A stretch of DNA of 64,000 nt from assembly GCA_028713555.1 (NCBI GenBank), contig JAQTOA010000002.1, positions 62,001 through 126,000 on the forward strand. Direction: 5' to 3'. A program made the position numbers and the translations under genes. This document shows, piece by piece, positions 18,647 through 26,111 of the stretch. The number at the start of each line of letters is the position of its first letter. Position 1 is the first letter of the stretch. The notes below the pieces were generated by a model. That model worked only from the letters and a program-made list of their open reading frames with translations. It made no database searches and had not been told where the DNA came from. The stretch comes from Sterolibacterium sp. GTDB taxonomy: Bacteria > Pseudomonadota > Gammaproteobacteria > Burkholderiales > Rhodocyclaceae.

Positions 18647-20380
18647 TTACATGCTTTCCGGCGCCGAAACGCCGAGGATACTGAAACCGTTGCGCAGCAC
18701 CTGACGCAATGCGGCAACCAGCGCCAGGCGCGCCGTGCGTTGCGCCAAGTCTTCCACCAAAATGCGTTCGGCATTGTAATAGCTGTGGAATTCAGCGGCG
18801 AGTTCCCTGAGATAAAACGCCAGCGCATGCGGGGCATAGTCGCGCGCCGCATTCTCGATCACCCCGGGAAATTCCGCCAGTCGCACACACAACGCCAACT
18901 CGCGCTCGCCGGCGAGCAGTGCCGAATCGGCGGCGGCAAGATTCGATAAATCGCCGGATCCGTTGGCCAGCACCGAACACACCCGGGCATGCGCGTACTG
19001 CACGTAATACACCGGGTTATCGGTACTCTGTGATTTCGCCAGGTCAAGGTCAAAGTCGAGCGCCTGATCGGCTTTCCTTAGCATGTAAAAGAACCGGCAG
19101 GCATCGTTGCCGACTTCTTCGCGCAATTCGCGCAGCGTCACGTACTGCCCGGCGCGCGTGGACATCGAGACTTTCTCCTTGCCGCGCCACAGCGAGACGA
19201 ACTGCACCAGCACCACGTCGAGCTGCTTGTCGTCGCATCCCAGCGCCCGCAAGGCGCCGCGTACGCGCGGGATGTAGCCGTGGTGATCGGCACCCCAGAT
19301 GTCGATGATCCTGTCGAAACCGCGCTCCAGCTTGTTGAGATGGTAGGCGATATCCGAAGCGAAGTAGGTGTATTGGCCGTTGTCGCGCTGCACGACGCGG
19401 TCTTTTTCGTCGCCGAAGGCGGTCGAGCGAAACCACTTGGCGCCGTCCTGCTCGTAGATGTGGTTGTTGCGGGTCAAGCGTTCCATCGCCTTTGCCACCA
19501 TGCCGGTGTCGAACAGCGAACGTTCCGAAAACCATTGATCGAAATGCACGCCGTAGGCTTCCAGGTCGGCGCGGCAATCGGCGAGCTGCTCGGTCAGCGC
19601 ATGCTGGTGGATATACGCCCAGTCTTCGCCGAGCAGACTCTTGGCGGCGCGGATCAGGCCATCCAGATGCGCCTCGGGGTCCGCTTCCAGCGCTGGCACA
19701 TCGGCCAGCACCTCGGCCGCCGGCCGCACGTAGCGCTCGGCGTGCGCATCGCGAATCTGGCAAGCCATGCCAATCACATAGTCGCCCTGATAGGCATTGG
19801 GCGGGAAAGGCACGCCATCGTCGAACAGCGCCAGATAGCGCAGCCAAGTCGATAGCGCCAGGATATCCATCTGCCGGCCGGCGTCATTGACGTAATACTC
19901 GCGGCTTACCGCATAGCCGGCCCAGCTCAGCAGGTTGGCCAGGGTGGCACCATACGCCGCACCCCGACCATGGCCGACATGCAGCGGGCCAGTGGGATTG
20001 GCCGAGACAAATTCGACTTGCAGCTTCTTGCCGCTGCCAAGCGTACTTCGGCCAAAGCTGTCGCCCCGGCGCAGAATTTCCCCGACGACCTGGGTCTTGG
20101 CGCTTGCCGCCAAGTGGAAATTGATGAAGCCGGCGCCCGCCACTTCGACCTTATCCACCCAGGGCGATACCGCCAACTCACGCACCAGCCGCCGGGCGAT
20201 TTCCAGCGGGTTGGTCTTGAGCTTCTTGGCCAGTTGCATCGCCAGGTTGCTGGCGAAATCGCCGTGGCCGGCCTGTTTCGGGCGTTCCAGCAGGATGGCG
20301 ATGTCGGCCTGTTCAGGCGCCACGCTGGCCAGCGCAGCGCCCAGCAATTCGCACAAATGGGTTTGGGGGTTGAAGGACAT
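18647..20380 (-). CDS. argS: Arginyl-tRNA synthetase
   Basis: Charges tRNA-Arg. 577 residues, the family norm. The class I HIGH motif appears as HVGH in NPTGPLHVGHGRG, and the KMSKS equivalent is KVSMSTR, as is usual for bacterial ArgS. The N-terminal Arg-tRNA-synthetase domain and the C-terminal DALR anticodon-binding domain are both present. It leads the minus-strand series argS-SPOR-dsbA-dsbA-like. Upstream lies a 533-bp non-coding stretch bordering the methyltransferase island. Confidence 0.96.
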   Translation of the reverse strand: MSFNPQTHLCELLGAALASVAPEQADIAILLERPKQAGHGDFASNLAMQLAKKLKTNPLEIARRLVRELAVSPWVDKVEVAGAGFINFHLAASAKTQVVGEILRRGDSFGRSTLGSGKKLQVEFVSANPTGPLHVGHGRGAAYGATLANLLSWAGYAVSREYYVNDAGRQMDILALSTWLRYLALFDDGVPFPPNAYQGDYVIGMACQIRDAHAERYVRPAAEVLADVPALEADPEAHLDGLIRAAKSLLGEDWAYIHQHALTEQLADCRADLEAYGVHFDQWFSERSLFDTGMVAKAMERLTRNNHIYEQDGAKWFRSTAFGDEKDRVVQRDNGQYTYFASDIAYHLNKLERGFDRIIDIWGADHHGYIPRVRGALRALGCDDKQLDVVLVQFVSLWRGKEKVSMSTRAGQYVTLRELREEVGNDACRFFYMLRKADQALDFDLDLAKSQSTDNPVYYVQYAHARVCSVLANGSGDLSNLAAADSALLAGERELALCVRLAEFPGVIENAARDYAPHALAFYLRELAAEFHSYYNAERILVEDLAQRTARLALVAALRQVLRNGFSILGVSAPESM

Positions 20381-20913
20381 GAAAAGGATTAAAGCACAGA
20401 CATAGGGGAGGCATTATACCTGTCTCCCCGCAGCTTCCCGGTGAGAGGTCGATGTCTCTTCGGATGGCATGCATGCCCTAACTGACCGGCCAGAGGGTTC
20501 GCCGGTGTTGCCCGGGCAGCCATGGTTCGAACATTCCGCCCTTCCCTGGGCGTACCCGGTAAGGAGAAACTGGGCACTGGGTTGTGGTCTGGTTCGTGCC
20601 TTGGTTGGTTCGTCAAATCGGAAAAGTCTGGGCGCTGGATTGTTCTTTCTCAATTTCCCGAAAGGCTGTAAGTGCCCTGAACGGCCTGATGATGTTTGCA
20701 AGCGCTATGGCAGCTTTCTGATCCCAAACCTGCCTGTCGAGTTTCGCGGCTGACTGTCTCTGCTTCGGCCTTAGCAGCCGTTGATGCCGATTAGGGGCTG
20801 GTGACCGTTCTGAACCTCTAACCGGACGTCACCAACCTGCTGTGCTTTGCTGTCAGAAAGTGCCAGCAAAAACAACTCAACCAACGCATCGCAAAAAACT
20901 TTGATTCCCAGTA
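20381..20913. other. Intergenic border of the methyltransferase/DGQHR island
   Basis: 533 bp without a convincing gene. Short open frames exist on both strands but have no recognisable product, and their amino-acid composition (rich in Pro, Arg, Trp and Cys) looks non-coding. The stretch contains the argS promoter region. The island beyond it is visibly richer in A+T than argS. No tRNA, integrase or clear direct repeat was seen here. Confidence 0.5.
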
Positions 20914-21777
20914 TCAAGGTTCGGCGATTACGCCGAAGTGTTTGTTTCGCGCTCGACGGATCGGAGCGAGAGGATAGTTCTTGATAAGCAGTTCTTCATA
21001 CACGCCGCGATACTCACTGCTCGCTGCAATGACACTACTTCGCTTTAGTGGCGTGAGATCAAAGTCGTTTTCATACAATTCTAAAATCGACGGGTGATAT
21101 GCGTTAGTAATGAGCACTAAGCAGCCACGATTCTTTGCATTAATTAAGCATTTGCTCAAACGAACCTGATCGTCCCAGTGAAAGATTTTTTCGTTGTACT
21201 TAACGAATCCATTGAAATTGTGTTTTACCGTGTACGGAGGATCGGCGAAGATAAAATCTCCCTCCTGCGCTTGGTCGATTACGGTTTCAAAATCCTGATG
21301 GAGAATATCTGCGCGCTGCAGAATACTTGCCAAATCCTCAAAATCATCGGTCCCAAGAATGACGTTTGTTTTTGTGCCCATCGGAACGTTAAACTGACCT
21401 TTCATATTGACTCGGTACAGAGCATTCCAGCATGTGCGATTTAAATAGATGAATCGCGCAGCTTTTCCTACAAGGCTTCTAGGTTTGCTTTGCCTGACCT
21501 TCAGGTAGTGTTCCTTTGAGTGTGTGTTATGGTAGTTCTGTAGCAGTTTTTCGACGGCTTGCCATTTATCTCGTATCCCTTTGTAGGTATCCACAAGGTC
21601 TAGATTGAGATCCGACAACGTCGCAACATTTGGGCGGAGTGCAAAGAATACCGCACCACTTCCAAGGAATGGTTCGAAATATCTATTGAAAGCGACCGGG
21701 AATTGCTCCGTATGAAGCGATATTAACCACCGCTTCCCGCCTGCCCACTTAAGAAATGGTGGTGTTTCCTTGTCCAC
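20914..21777 (-). CDS. D12-class DNA N6-adenine methyltransferase (Dam-like)
   Basis: 287 residues. Motif I region FLKWAGGK (residues 8-15) and FLGSG (37-41) bind S-adenosylmethionine. D179-P-P-Y182 is the catalytic DPPY motif. The central region YLNRTCWNALYRVN is typical of Dam/DpnM-type enzymes. The start is a GTG at 21777, 2 bp after the stop of the DGQHR protein, so the two are one operon. Its composition is AT-rich compared with argS and fau. It is probably the modification half of a restriction-modification or defence pair with the nuclease-like DGQHR protein, rather than a housekeeping Dam. The target sequence is unknown. Confidence 0.85.
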   Translation of the reverse strand: MDKETPPFLKWAGGKRWLISLHTEQFPVAFNRYFEPFLGSGAVFFALRPNVATLSDLNLDLVDTYKGIRDKWQAVEKLLQNYHNTHSKEHYLKVRQSKPRSLVGKAARFIYLNRTCWNALYRVNMKGQFNVPMGTKTNVILGTDDFEDLASILQRADILHQDFETVIDQAQEGDFIFADPPYTVKHNFNGFVKYNEKIFHWDDQVRLSKCLINAKNRGCLVLITNAYHPSILELYENDFDLTPLKRSSVIAASSEYRGVYEELLIKNYPLAPIRRARNKHFGVIAEP

Positions 21778-21779
21778 GT

Positions 21780-24161
21780 TTAAGATTTCTTATTCCTGTT
21801 GGTGGCAGCATCAAATTTGGCGTAAAACTCTGCCTTGATAAACTTCATGAACTCGTAGTCCGCTTCATCATACCCTCGTGACCCGCTCGGGTGCGCAGGC
21901 ACTCGACGAATTTTGTTCAGTTTCTCCATCCAGTCAAGGTAATAAGTCTTACCCTTTTCTCCGGGAAGCGGGATATTGAAAACAGGCTCAAAAATAGGCC
22001 AATTGCTTTTCTGTTTGACAATATCCCGATAATCCAAAACATCGAGATATGCCTCTCTCGGAAGCTTCTTGTCCTTTAACCCTTCTAGATAGCGTTTGTA
22101 GGAATTTTCCTTAGCTTTTTGACTTTCGATACCTTGCTCCCACCAGACTTTCTCGCCTGATTCGTCGTCTCCTGTTCCGTAATTCTCCTTCAACTTCGAG
22201 ATGATGTAATCAGAGATATCTTGGCTAATTTTAATGATGTCCTGATGGGTTTGATTTACACGATCATCTTTTCTCTTGGCGAGTCTGTCGAGAAAGTCCT
22301 TTGAGCCAAACTCCGGGATCGCAGCATGGATGATCGAGCACAAGTGGTCAAAGTACTCGACAACCCCTCCCTCTCCAAAGCGACGAGAGAACTTATCACT
22401 TATATCTGCATCAGAAGCTGTAGCGAGATATGACACAAGCGGCACAATAACTTTCTTTAGGCGTCCAAGAATCGTATTTTCGTCTGCAGCGTGGACATCA
22501 AGGCCGTGTTTGAAAGATATAAACTCAAGGATGTCAGACAGCAACAGTAGATGCGCTCTGATCCCCGGATTTACGCATATGTATGCCCCGCGTCCTAGCT
22601 CCCAGCGATCAGGGTGTGCATCACGAATCTCGCTGAAGTAGGCGTTTATAACTCGTTTGGCCCGAGCAAGAGTCTGTTCGTCAGTAGCCGCGGACAAGGG
22701 CCCTGGGGCTAACTGCGACTTATGGAGTACCCGGCCAATAAGCGTAGATCTCGTTAGGCCGTTTACGAATTCCGGGAAAGTCAAACTTTGGTTTTCTTTT
22801 GTAAAAACCCCTTGCAATGGAAATCTCTGGAAGAACGGACTCGTTGGATCTGAGTTAAAGGTCTTTACGAGCGAGGAAGCAAGCGCGCTCAATCGATCTT
22901 TGGGATCAGAGGCCCCCCATTTCAGGTCTGATTGCAACGACACAATCACACTGCGCTGAACACTTTTTTGTTTCTGGTTGATGGTTACAAATAGTTCGGC
23001 CTCCTCCTTAGTGTCCATTTTCTCAAAAGCAAGTATCGACAGACTTTGGTCGAGCCATTCACCATCAAGATGAGAGTAACCATAGAGCCTGTGTTGGCCA
23101 TCAATAATCCAAGCCGATTTGTATGTATTTGGGAGGTAGAGAATTCCAAACTTTATATGGGGATCCGCATTTTCCTTGTTTGGAAGCAAGTCAAAGCGAC
23201 ATTCCTCTGTAAAGTTCACGAGAATGTTTGTTGGGAAGTATCCACCTCCTTTGATAAACCCTTCTATCTCACGAATGCGCGACGGGGCAACCATGCGCTG
23301 GTATGCAGGACGTCCATCAGGGTGATTCAGCGCTTGGTGATTAACAAATGCGATTTTTAGAAGTGTTCGCGGGGTAGTGACAAAACTGTAAAAGGGGCTG
23401 CCCCCCAGTCTCCCCCTGATTGCAGGGACCTTGACGTTACATAGGCTGGGGATTTCCTGCTTTTCAAGAAACTCTGCCAAAAACTGGTACCGCCCAGCCG
23501 GCCCCATGTGCCGAATGAATGCGTCAAAATACTGCATCTCATTTTCGGTAATAACTCGGATGTTGCTCGCTGCGGCACGTACAAGGTCTGGCTCTGACCA
23601 AATGATGTTGTTCGTCACATATAGCCAGATGACTTTGGGCTTGAAAGCGTCGCCGTAGTATTTGCGAATCGACGTTGCCAAGGCCTTCTGAAGGGAATCT
23701 GTTTCGTGTAAGTCTTTTTGGAGAGTTCTGCGTCCTCGTGACTCCCTAGATTTGCACTCGACCACGAGAACAGTTTCATCATCTTTCGCAAACACATCAA
23801 TTTGCTTAGCGCCGATTGATTTATCCAATCGCTCAAAAGTGATTTTGAACTGCTCTCCACTGAGCTCTGGATATCCCATTCTGTAAAACAAGCACCAAAT
23901 TTGGTCTTCCAGCAAGCGATCATGGTTTTTGTGGCGTTTCATCCTTACGCGAGTCTTGGACTCGCGATGTATCTCCCATCCTTCCGATTCATATTCCTGA
24001 AGGTCAGCAGGATGAATGCTTTCGTAGTAGTAGTCATCGTTGCGCTTCTTGTACGAGGCAAGGCGATCAGATTTTTCTACTAGTAAAGGATCTAAGAGAA
24101 CCTTCGGTGTATCTTGGCCGGGAGCGCTTATTGGCTTACTTTTCTTCATACTTCCGCGCAT
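21780..24161 (-). CDS. DGQHR-domain protein with N-terminal nuclease-like (PD-(D/E)xK) region
   Basis: 793 residues. The N-terminal region (about 80-190) has D122 in QIDVFAKDD and E135-C-K137 in LVVECKSRE, the spacing of a PD-(D/E)xK nuclease core. The IDGQHR motif at residues 353-358 begins a DGQHR/DndB-like domain with VTINQKQKSV downstream. The C-terminal 300 residues are unassigned. DGQHR proteins include DndB, linked to DNA phosphorothioation, and many are found in defence islands. Fusion to a nuclease-like region and overlap with a methyltransferase gene argue for a restriction-like role (inference). An alternative start is the Met at 24149. Confidence 0.75.
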   Translation of the reverse strand: MRGSMKKSKPISAPGQDTPKVLLDPLLVEKSDRLASYKKRNDDYYYESIHPADLQEYESEGWEIHRESKTRVRMKRHKNHDRLLEDQIWCLFYRMGYPELSGEQFKITFERLDKSIGAKQIDVFAKDDETVLVVECKSRESRGRRTLQKDLHETDSLQKALATSIRKYYGDAFKPKVIWLYVTNNIIWSEPDLVRAAASNIRVITENEMQYFDAFIRHMGPAGRYQFLAEFLEKQEIPSLCNVKVPAIRGRLGGSPFYSFVTTPRTLLKIAFVNHQALNHPDGRPAYQRMVAPSRIREIEGFIKGGGYFPTNILVNFTEECRFDLLPNKENADPHIKFGILYLPNTYKSAWIIDGQHRLYGYSHLDGEWLDQSLSILAFEKMDTKEEAELFVTINQKQKSVQRSVIVSLQSDLKWGASDPKDRLSALASSLVKTFNSDPTSPFFQRFPLQGVFTKENQSLTFPEFVNGLTRSTLIGRVLHKSQLAPGPLSAATDEQTLARAKRVINAYFSEIRDAHPDRWELGRGAYICVNPGIRAHLLLLSDILEFISFKHGLDVHAADENTILGRLKKVIVPLVSYLATASDADISDKFSRRFGEGGVVEYFDHLCSIIHAAIPEFGSKDFLDRLAKRKDDRVNQTHQDIIKISQDISDYIISKLKENYGTGDDESGEKVWWEQGIESQKAKENSYKRYLEGLKDKKLPREAYLDVLDYRDIVKQKSNWPIFEPVFNIPLPGEKGKTYYLDWMEKLNKIRRVPAHPSGSRGYDEADYEFMKFIKAEFYAKFDAATNRNKKS

Positions 24162-24315
24162 GTCTTACCTCAAAGTAATCGCAATCAAAGAAGTACTTTT
24201 CAAGTATGCCATCGGTTTTCTTCCACAGTTCAAACGAGATCTCATGTGCTCTGGCACTGATAATGATAGGAATTCCAACGCCATTTCCGAAGTATCCTGG
24301 GCTACGAAGCCGCAG
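24136..24315 (-). pseudogene. Start-less 3' remnant of a gene upstream of the DGQHR gene
   Basis: In the frame ending at TAA 24138-24136 there are 59 open codons after a TGA at 24318-24316. They contain the protein-like phrases GYFGNGVGIPIIISARAHE and LWKKTDGILEKYFFDCDYFE and overlap the DGQHR start by 26 bp, the way genes overlap inside an operon. There is no plausible start codon with a Shine-Dalgarno sequence. I read it as the tail of a third gene of this cassette whose 5' part has been lost. The product is not recognised, and a chance open frame cannot be excluded. Confidence 0.4.
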
Positions 24316-24704
24316 TCAATCGGGATTTTTTACCGAAATCGCTTTAAAGGGCCACCCAAACCGCGCAATCTCTTTGGCACAGGGCATTCGAATCGACCAC
24401 GCTGGTCGCTTCAGTTATCAAAACACAACGACCCCGGACGAGCGCCTTACCTTACCTTGCTTTGATCTACCACGCGATGAGAGGCACTGTTGTCCGGTTA
24501 TGAATCCAAATCAGCCGTTCGCGTTGCTTGGAAACTGTGACTGCTACGGCCGATGAGCTGGCCGAGCACTTACAGGGCCGAACTGCAGGTATCTGATGAG
24601 TTACCGGCCGTTCGATCAGATCGATTTTTTGGGCGGCTACGTCCGAGCTGGCCGACTGGAGCCAACCCTTGGCTGGCTCCAGTTTGGTGGCAGTTCCCTG
24701 ACTC
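24162..24704. other. Intergenic stretch between the DGQHR gene and vapC
   Basis: 543 bp. The side next to the DGQHR gene holds the 59-codon remnant described separately. The rest has no gene I can support. A perfect 9-bp inverted repeat CTGGAGCCA / TGGCTCCAG lies at 24656-24664 and 24674-24682, just beyond the vapC stop. In the vapC reading direction it has no T-run after it, so it is a stem-loop rather than a clear intrinsic terminator. The base composition changes here from AT-rich back to GC-rich. Confidence 0.5.
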
Positions 24705-25100
24705 TCAGGCGGCGATAAAGCCTGGCAATTGGGATGCCTTCACATCAAGGGTTGCCGTAGCCGAGCATCCCAATCGTTTGTTTCGAGCCCCGATAAGGCA
24801 ATCGGCAAAACCGACAGATCTGTCTTTCCAGACAAAAAGCACCTCCTCAATCGCCGGTTCATCTTCAAATTGAACATCGTTTGCGTCCAGCAACCCCGAG
24901 ACGGCCGCGATGATCTCGATTTTCCGCAAACCGTAACGGCTTCTCAGTACCCACTCGGTTTCCAGAAGAACCAACTGGCTCACGAATACTCGGCGACCGG
25001 CCGCAATTTCCCGCCGGATCAACCTGCGCGCTTTCTCAAACTGAGCTTCGTCGTCCCGAACCAGAAAACGTACGAGGATATTTGTGTCGATCCCGAGCAT
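24705..25100 (-). CDS. vapC: PIN-domain toxin, VapC family
   Basis: 131-residue PIN-domain ribonuclease. The first acidic residue is D5 (MLGIDTNILVRFLVRDD), a conserved Glu lies in VLLETEWVL, and the C-terminal acidic cluster is in FADCLIGARNKRLGC. It would cleave tRNA or rRNA when not bound by its antitoxin. Its ATG shares one base with the stop of the antitoxin gene (TGATG), so the pair is translationally coupled. It sits between the DGQHR island and the housekeeping fau gene. Confidence 0.88.
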   Translation of the reverse strand: MLGIDTNILVRFLVRDDEAQFEKARRLIRREIAAGRRVFVSQLVLLETEWVLRSRYGLRKIEIIAAVSGLLDANDVQFEDEPAIEEVLFVWKDRSVGFADCLIGARNKRLGCSATATLDVKASQLPGFIAA

Positions 25101-25318
25101 CAGATCGACAGTTGCTCAGTCGGAATGGGCTTCCGGCCCTTCTTGTGCAGCATGCCGGCTAGTTCGGTGACACTCTTGCTTTTCACTCGCATGACTACCG
25201 TAGCGTCAGGCATTAAAGTGAAGGTCATTCGGTCCCCAGGCTTCATGCCAAGTCCATCCCGAATTTCCTTGGGGATTGTTGTTTGGCCCTTGCTGGTGAG
25301 TGTGGCGTCTGTTGGCAT
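25100..25318 (-). CDS. vapB: AbrB/MazE-type antitoxin, VapB family
   Basis: 72-residue swapped-hairpin AbrB DNA-binding protein. MPTDATLTSKGQTTIPKEIRDGLGMKPGDRMTF is the standard fold, and the C-terminal 20 residues (ELAGMLHKKGRKPI) should wrap the PIN toxin. It neutralises the VapC-like protein and represses its own operon. The presumed operator is the inverted repeat just upstream at 25334-25358. Confidence 0.88.
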   Translation of the reverse strand: MPTDATLTSKGQTTIPKEIRDGLGMKPGDRMTFTLMPDATVVMRVKSKSVTELAGMLHKKGRKPIPTEQLSI

Positions 25319-25333
25319 CTCAATCTCCTCTAT

Positions 25334-25358
25334 CCTTACTTAAAGCATTATAGTAAGG
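25334..25358. promoter_or_regulatory. Inverted repeat upstream of vapBC (putative operator)
   Basis: Perfect 7-bp inverted repeat CCTTACT (25334-25340) and AGTAAGG (25352-25358) around an AT-rich centre (TAAAGCATTAT), 16-40 bp upstream of the vapB start. AbrB-type antitoxins bind such palindromes over their own promoter. The AT-rich centre could contain the -10 element. Confidence 0.5.
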
Positions 25359-25419
25359 GTTAGAGGGAATGACAAATAGGGCCGTTACCCCGCCTTCATG
25401 TCAATCATTGTTGAACAGC

Positions 25420-26073
25420 CTATTTCAGCAGATCGCGTGCTCGCGTCGAGAATGCTGTGGCACCGTTTTCGGTCACCACGGCGTCGAGCGGGATGTCATG
25501 CGCGGCTGGATTGATGCTGGCCACCCGCGCCAGTTCGAAGCCGACGCCGATCGCCAGCGGATGCAACCCATTTGCCGCCAGTTCCGCCAGGGTGCGGTCG
25601 AAATACCCGGCGCCGTAACCGAGGCGGAAGCCCGCGTTGTCGAAGGCATTCACCGGCATCAGCAACACATCGGGCGTCAGTAATTCTCCCGCGGCAGGAA
25701 AGTGGATGCCATAACGATCGATCAGCATCTCGCTGTCTTTGCGCCAGGCGCGGAACTTCAAGGATGTTTCGGCTGTCTCTGCGAGCGGCAGGCAAGCGCG
25801 TACGCCGGTTTCGAGCAGACGGATCACCAACGGTCGGCAATCGAATTCGGCGCGGAACGGCCAGCAGAATCCCAGCACGCGCGGCTGGCAGCGTTGCAGC
25901 AGGTTCGCCAGATGGGTATCGATGGCCTGCGACAGGTTGCGGTGCTGCGCAGGCGGGAGCGCTTCGCGCGCGGCGATCTTCGCGCGGCGTAACGCGGGGC
26001 GATCAACAGCATCTGCACCAAGAAGTGCGCTGCTTTCCGCGAGCTTATCCGACTGTAGGGGAGGCTGGGGCAT
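25420..26073 (-). CDS. fau: 5-formyltetrahydrofolate cyclo-ligase
   Basis: 217 residues. It converts 5-formyl-THF to 5,10-methenyl-THF with ATP. The N-terminal RRAKIAAREALPP helix and the C-terminal LGYGAGYFDRTLAEL motif (GYGxGYFD, nucleotide and substrate binding) are diagnostic. The first 25 or so residues before RPALRRAK look dispensable, so a later start is possible. It is divergent from the lytic transglycosylase gene. In E. coli the gene (ygfA/fau) follows 6S RNA (ssrS). I did not find a convincing 6S RNA here. Confidence 0.92.
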   Translation of the reverse strand: MPQPPLQSDKLAESSALLGADAVDRPALRRAKIAAREALPPAQHRNLSQAIDTHLANLLQRCQPRVLGFCWPFRAEFDCRPLVIRLLETGVRACLPLAETAETSLKFRAWRKDSEMLIDRYGIHFPAAGELLTPDVLLMPVNAFDNAGFRLGYGAGYFDRTLAELAANGLHPLAIGVGFELARVASINPAAHDIPLDAVVTENGATAFSTRARDLLK

Positions 26074-26111
26074 GTGCTATTCTTGAATCGACAATGCGAA
26101 ACACTATAAAC

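Noticed and set aside
20469-20753. 94-codon open frame in the argS-methyltransferase gap
   Set aside because: The product is rich in Trp, Pro and Arg without domain features, and competing frames exist on the other strand.
25572-26111. Upstream extension of the transglycosylase frame
   Set aside because: The added 180 residues are Arg/Pro-rich and antisense to fau. The signal peptide begins at 26112.
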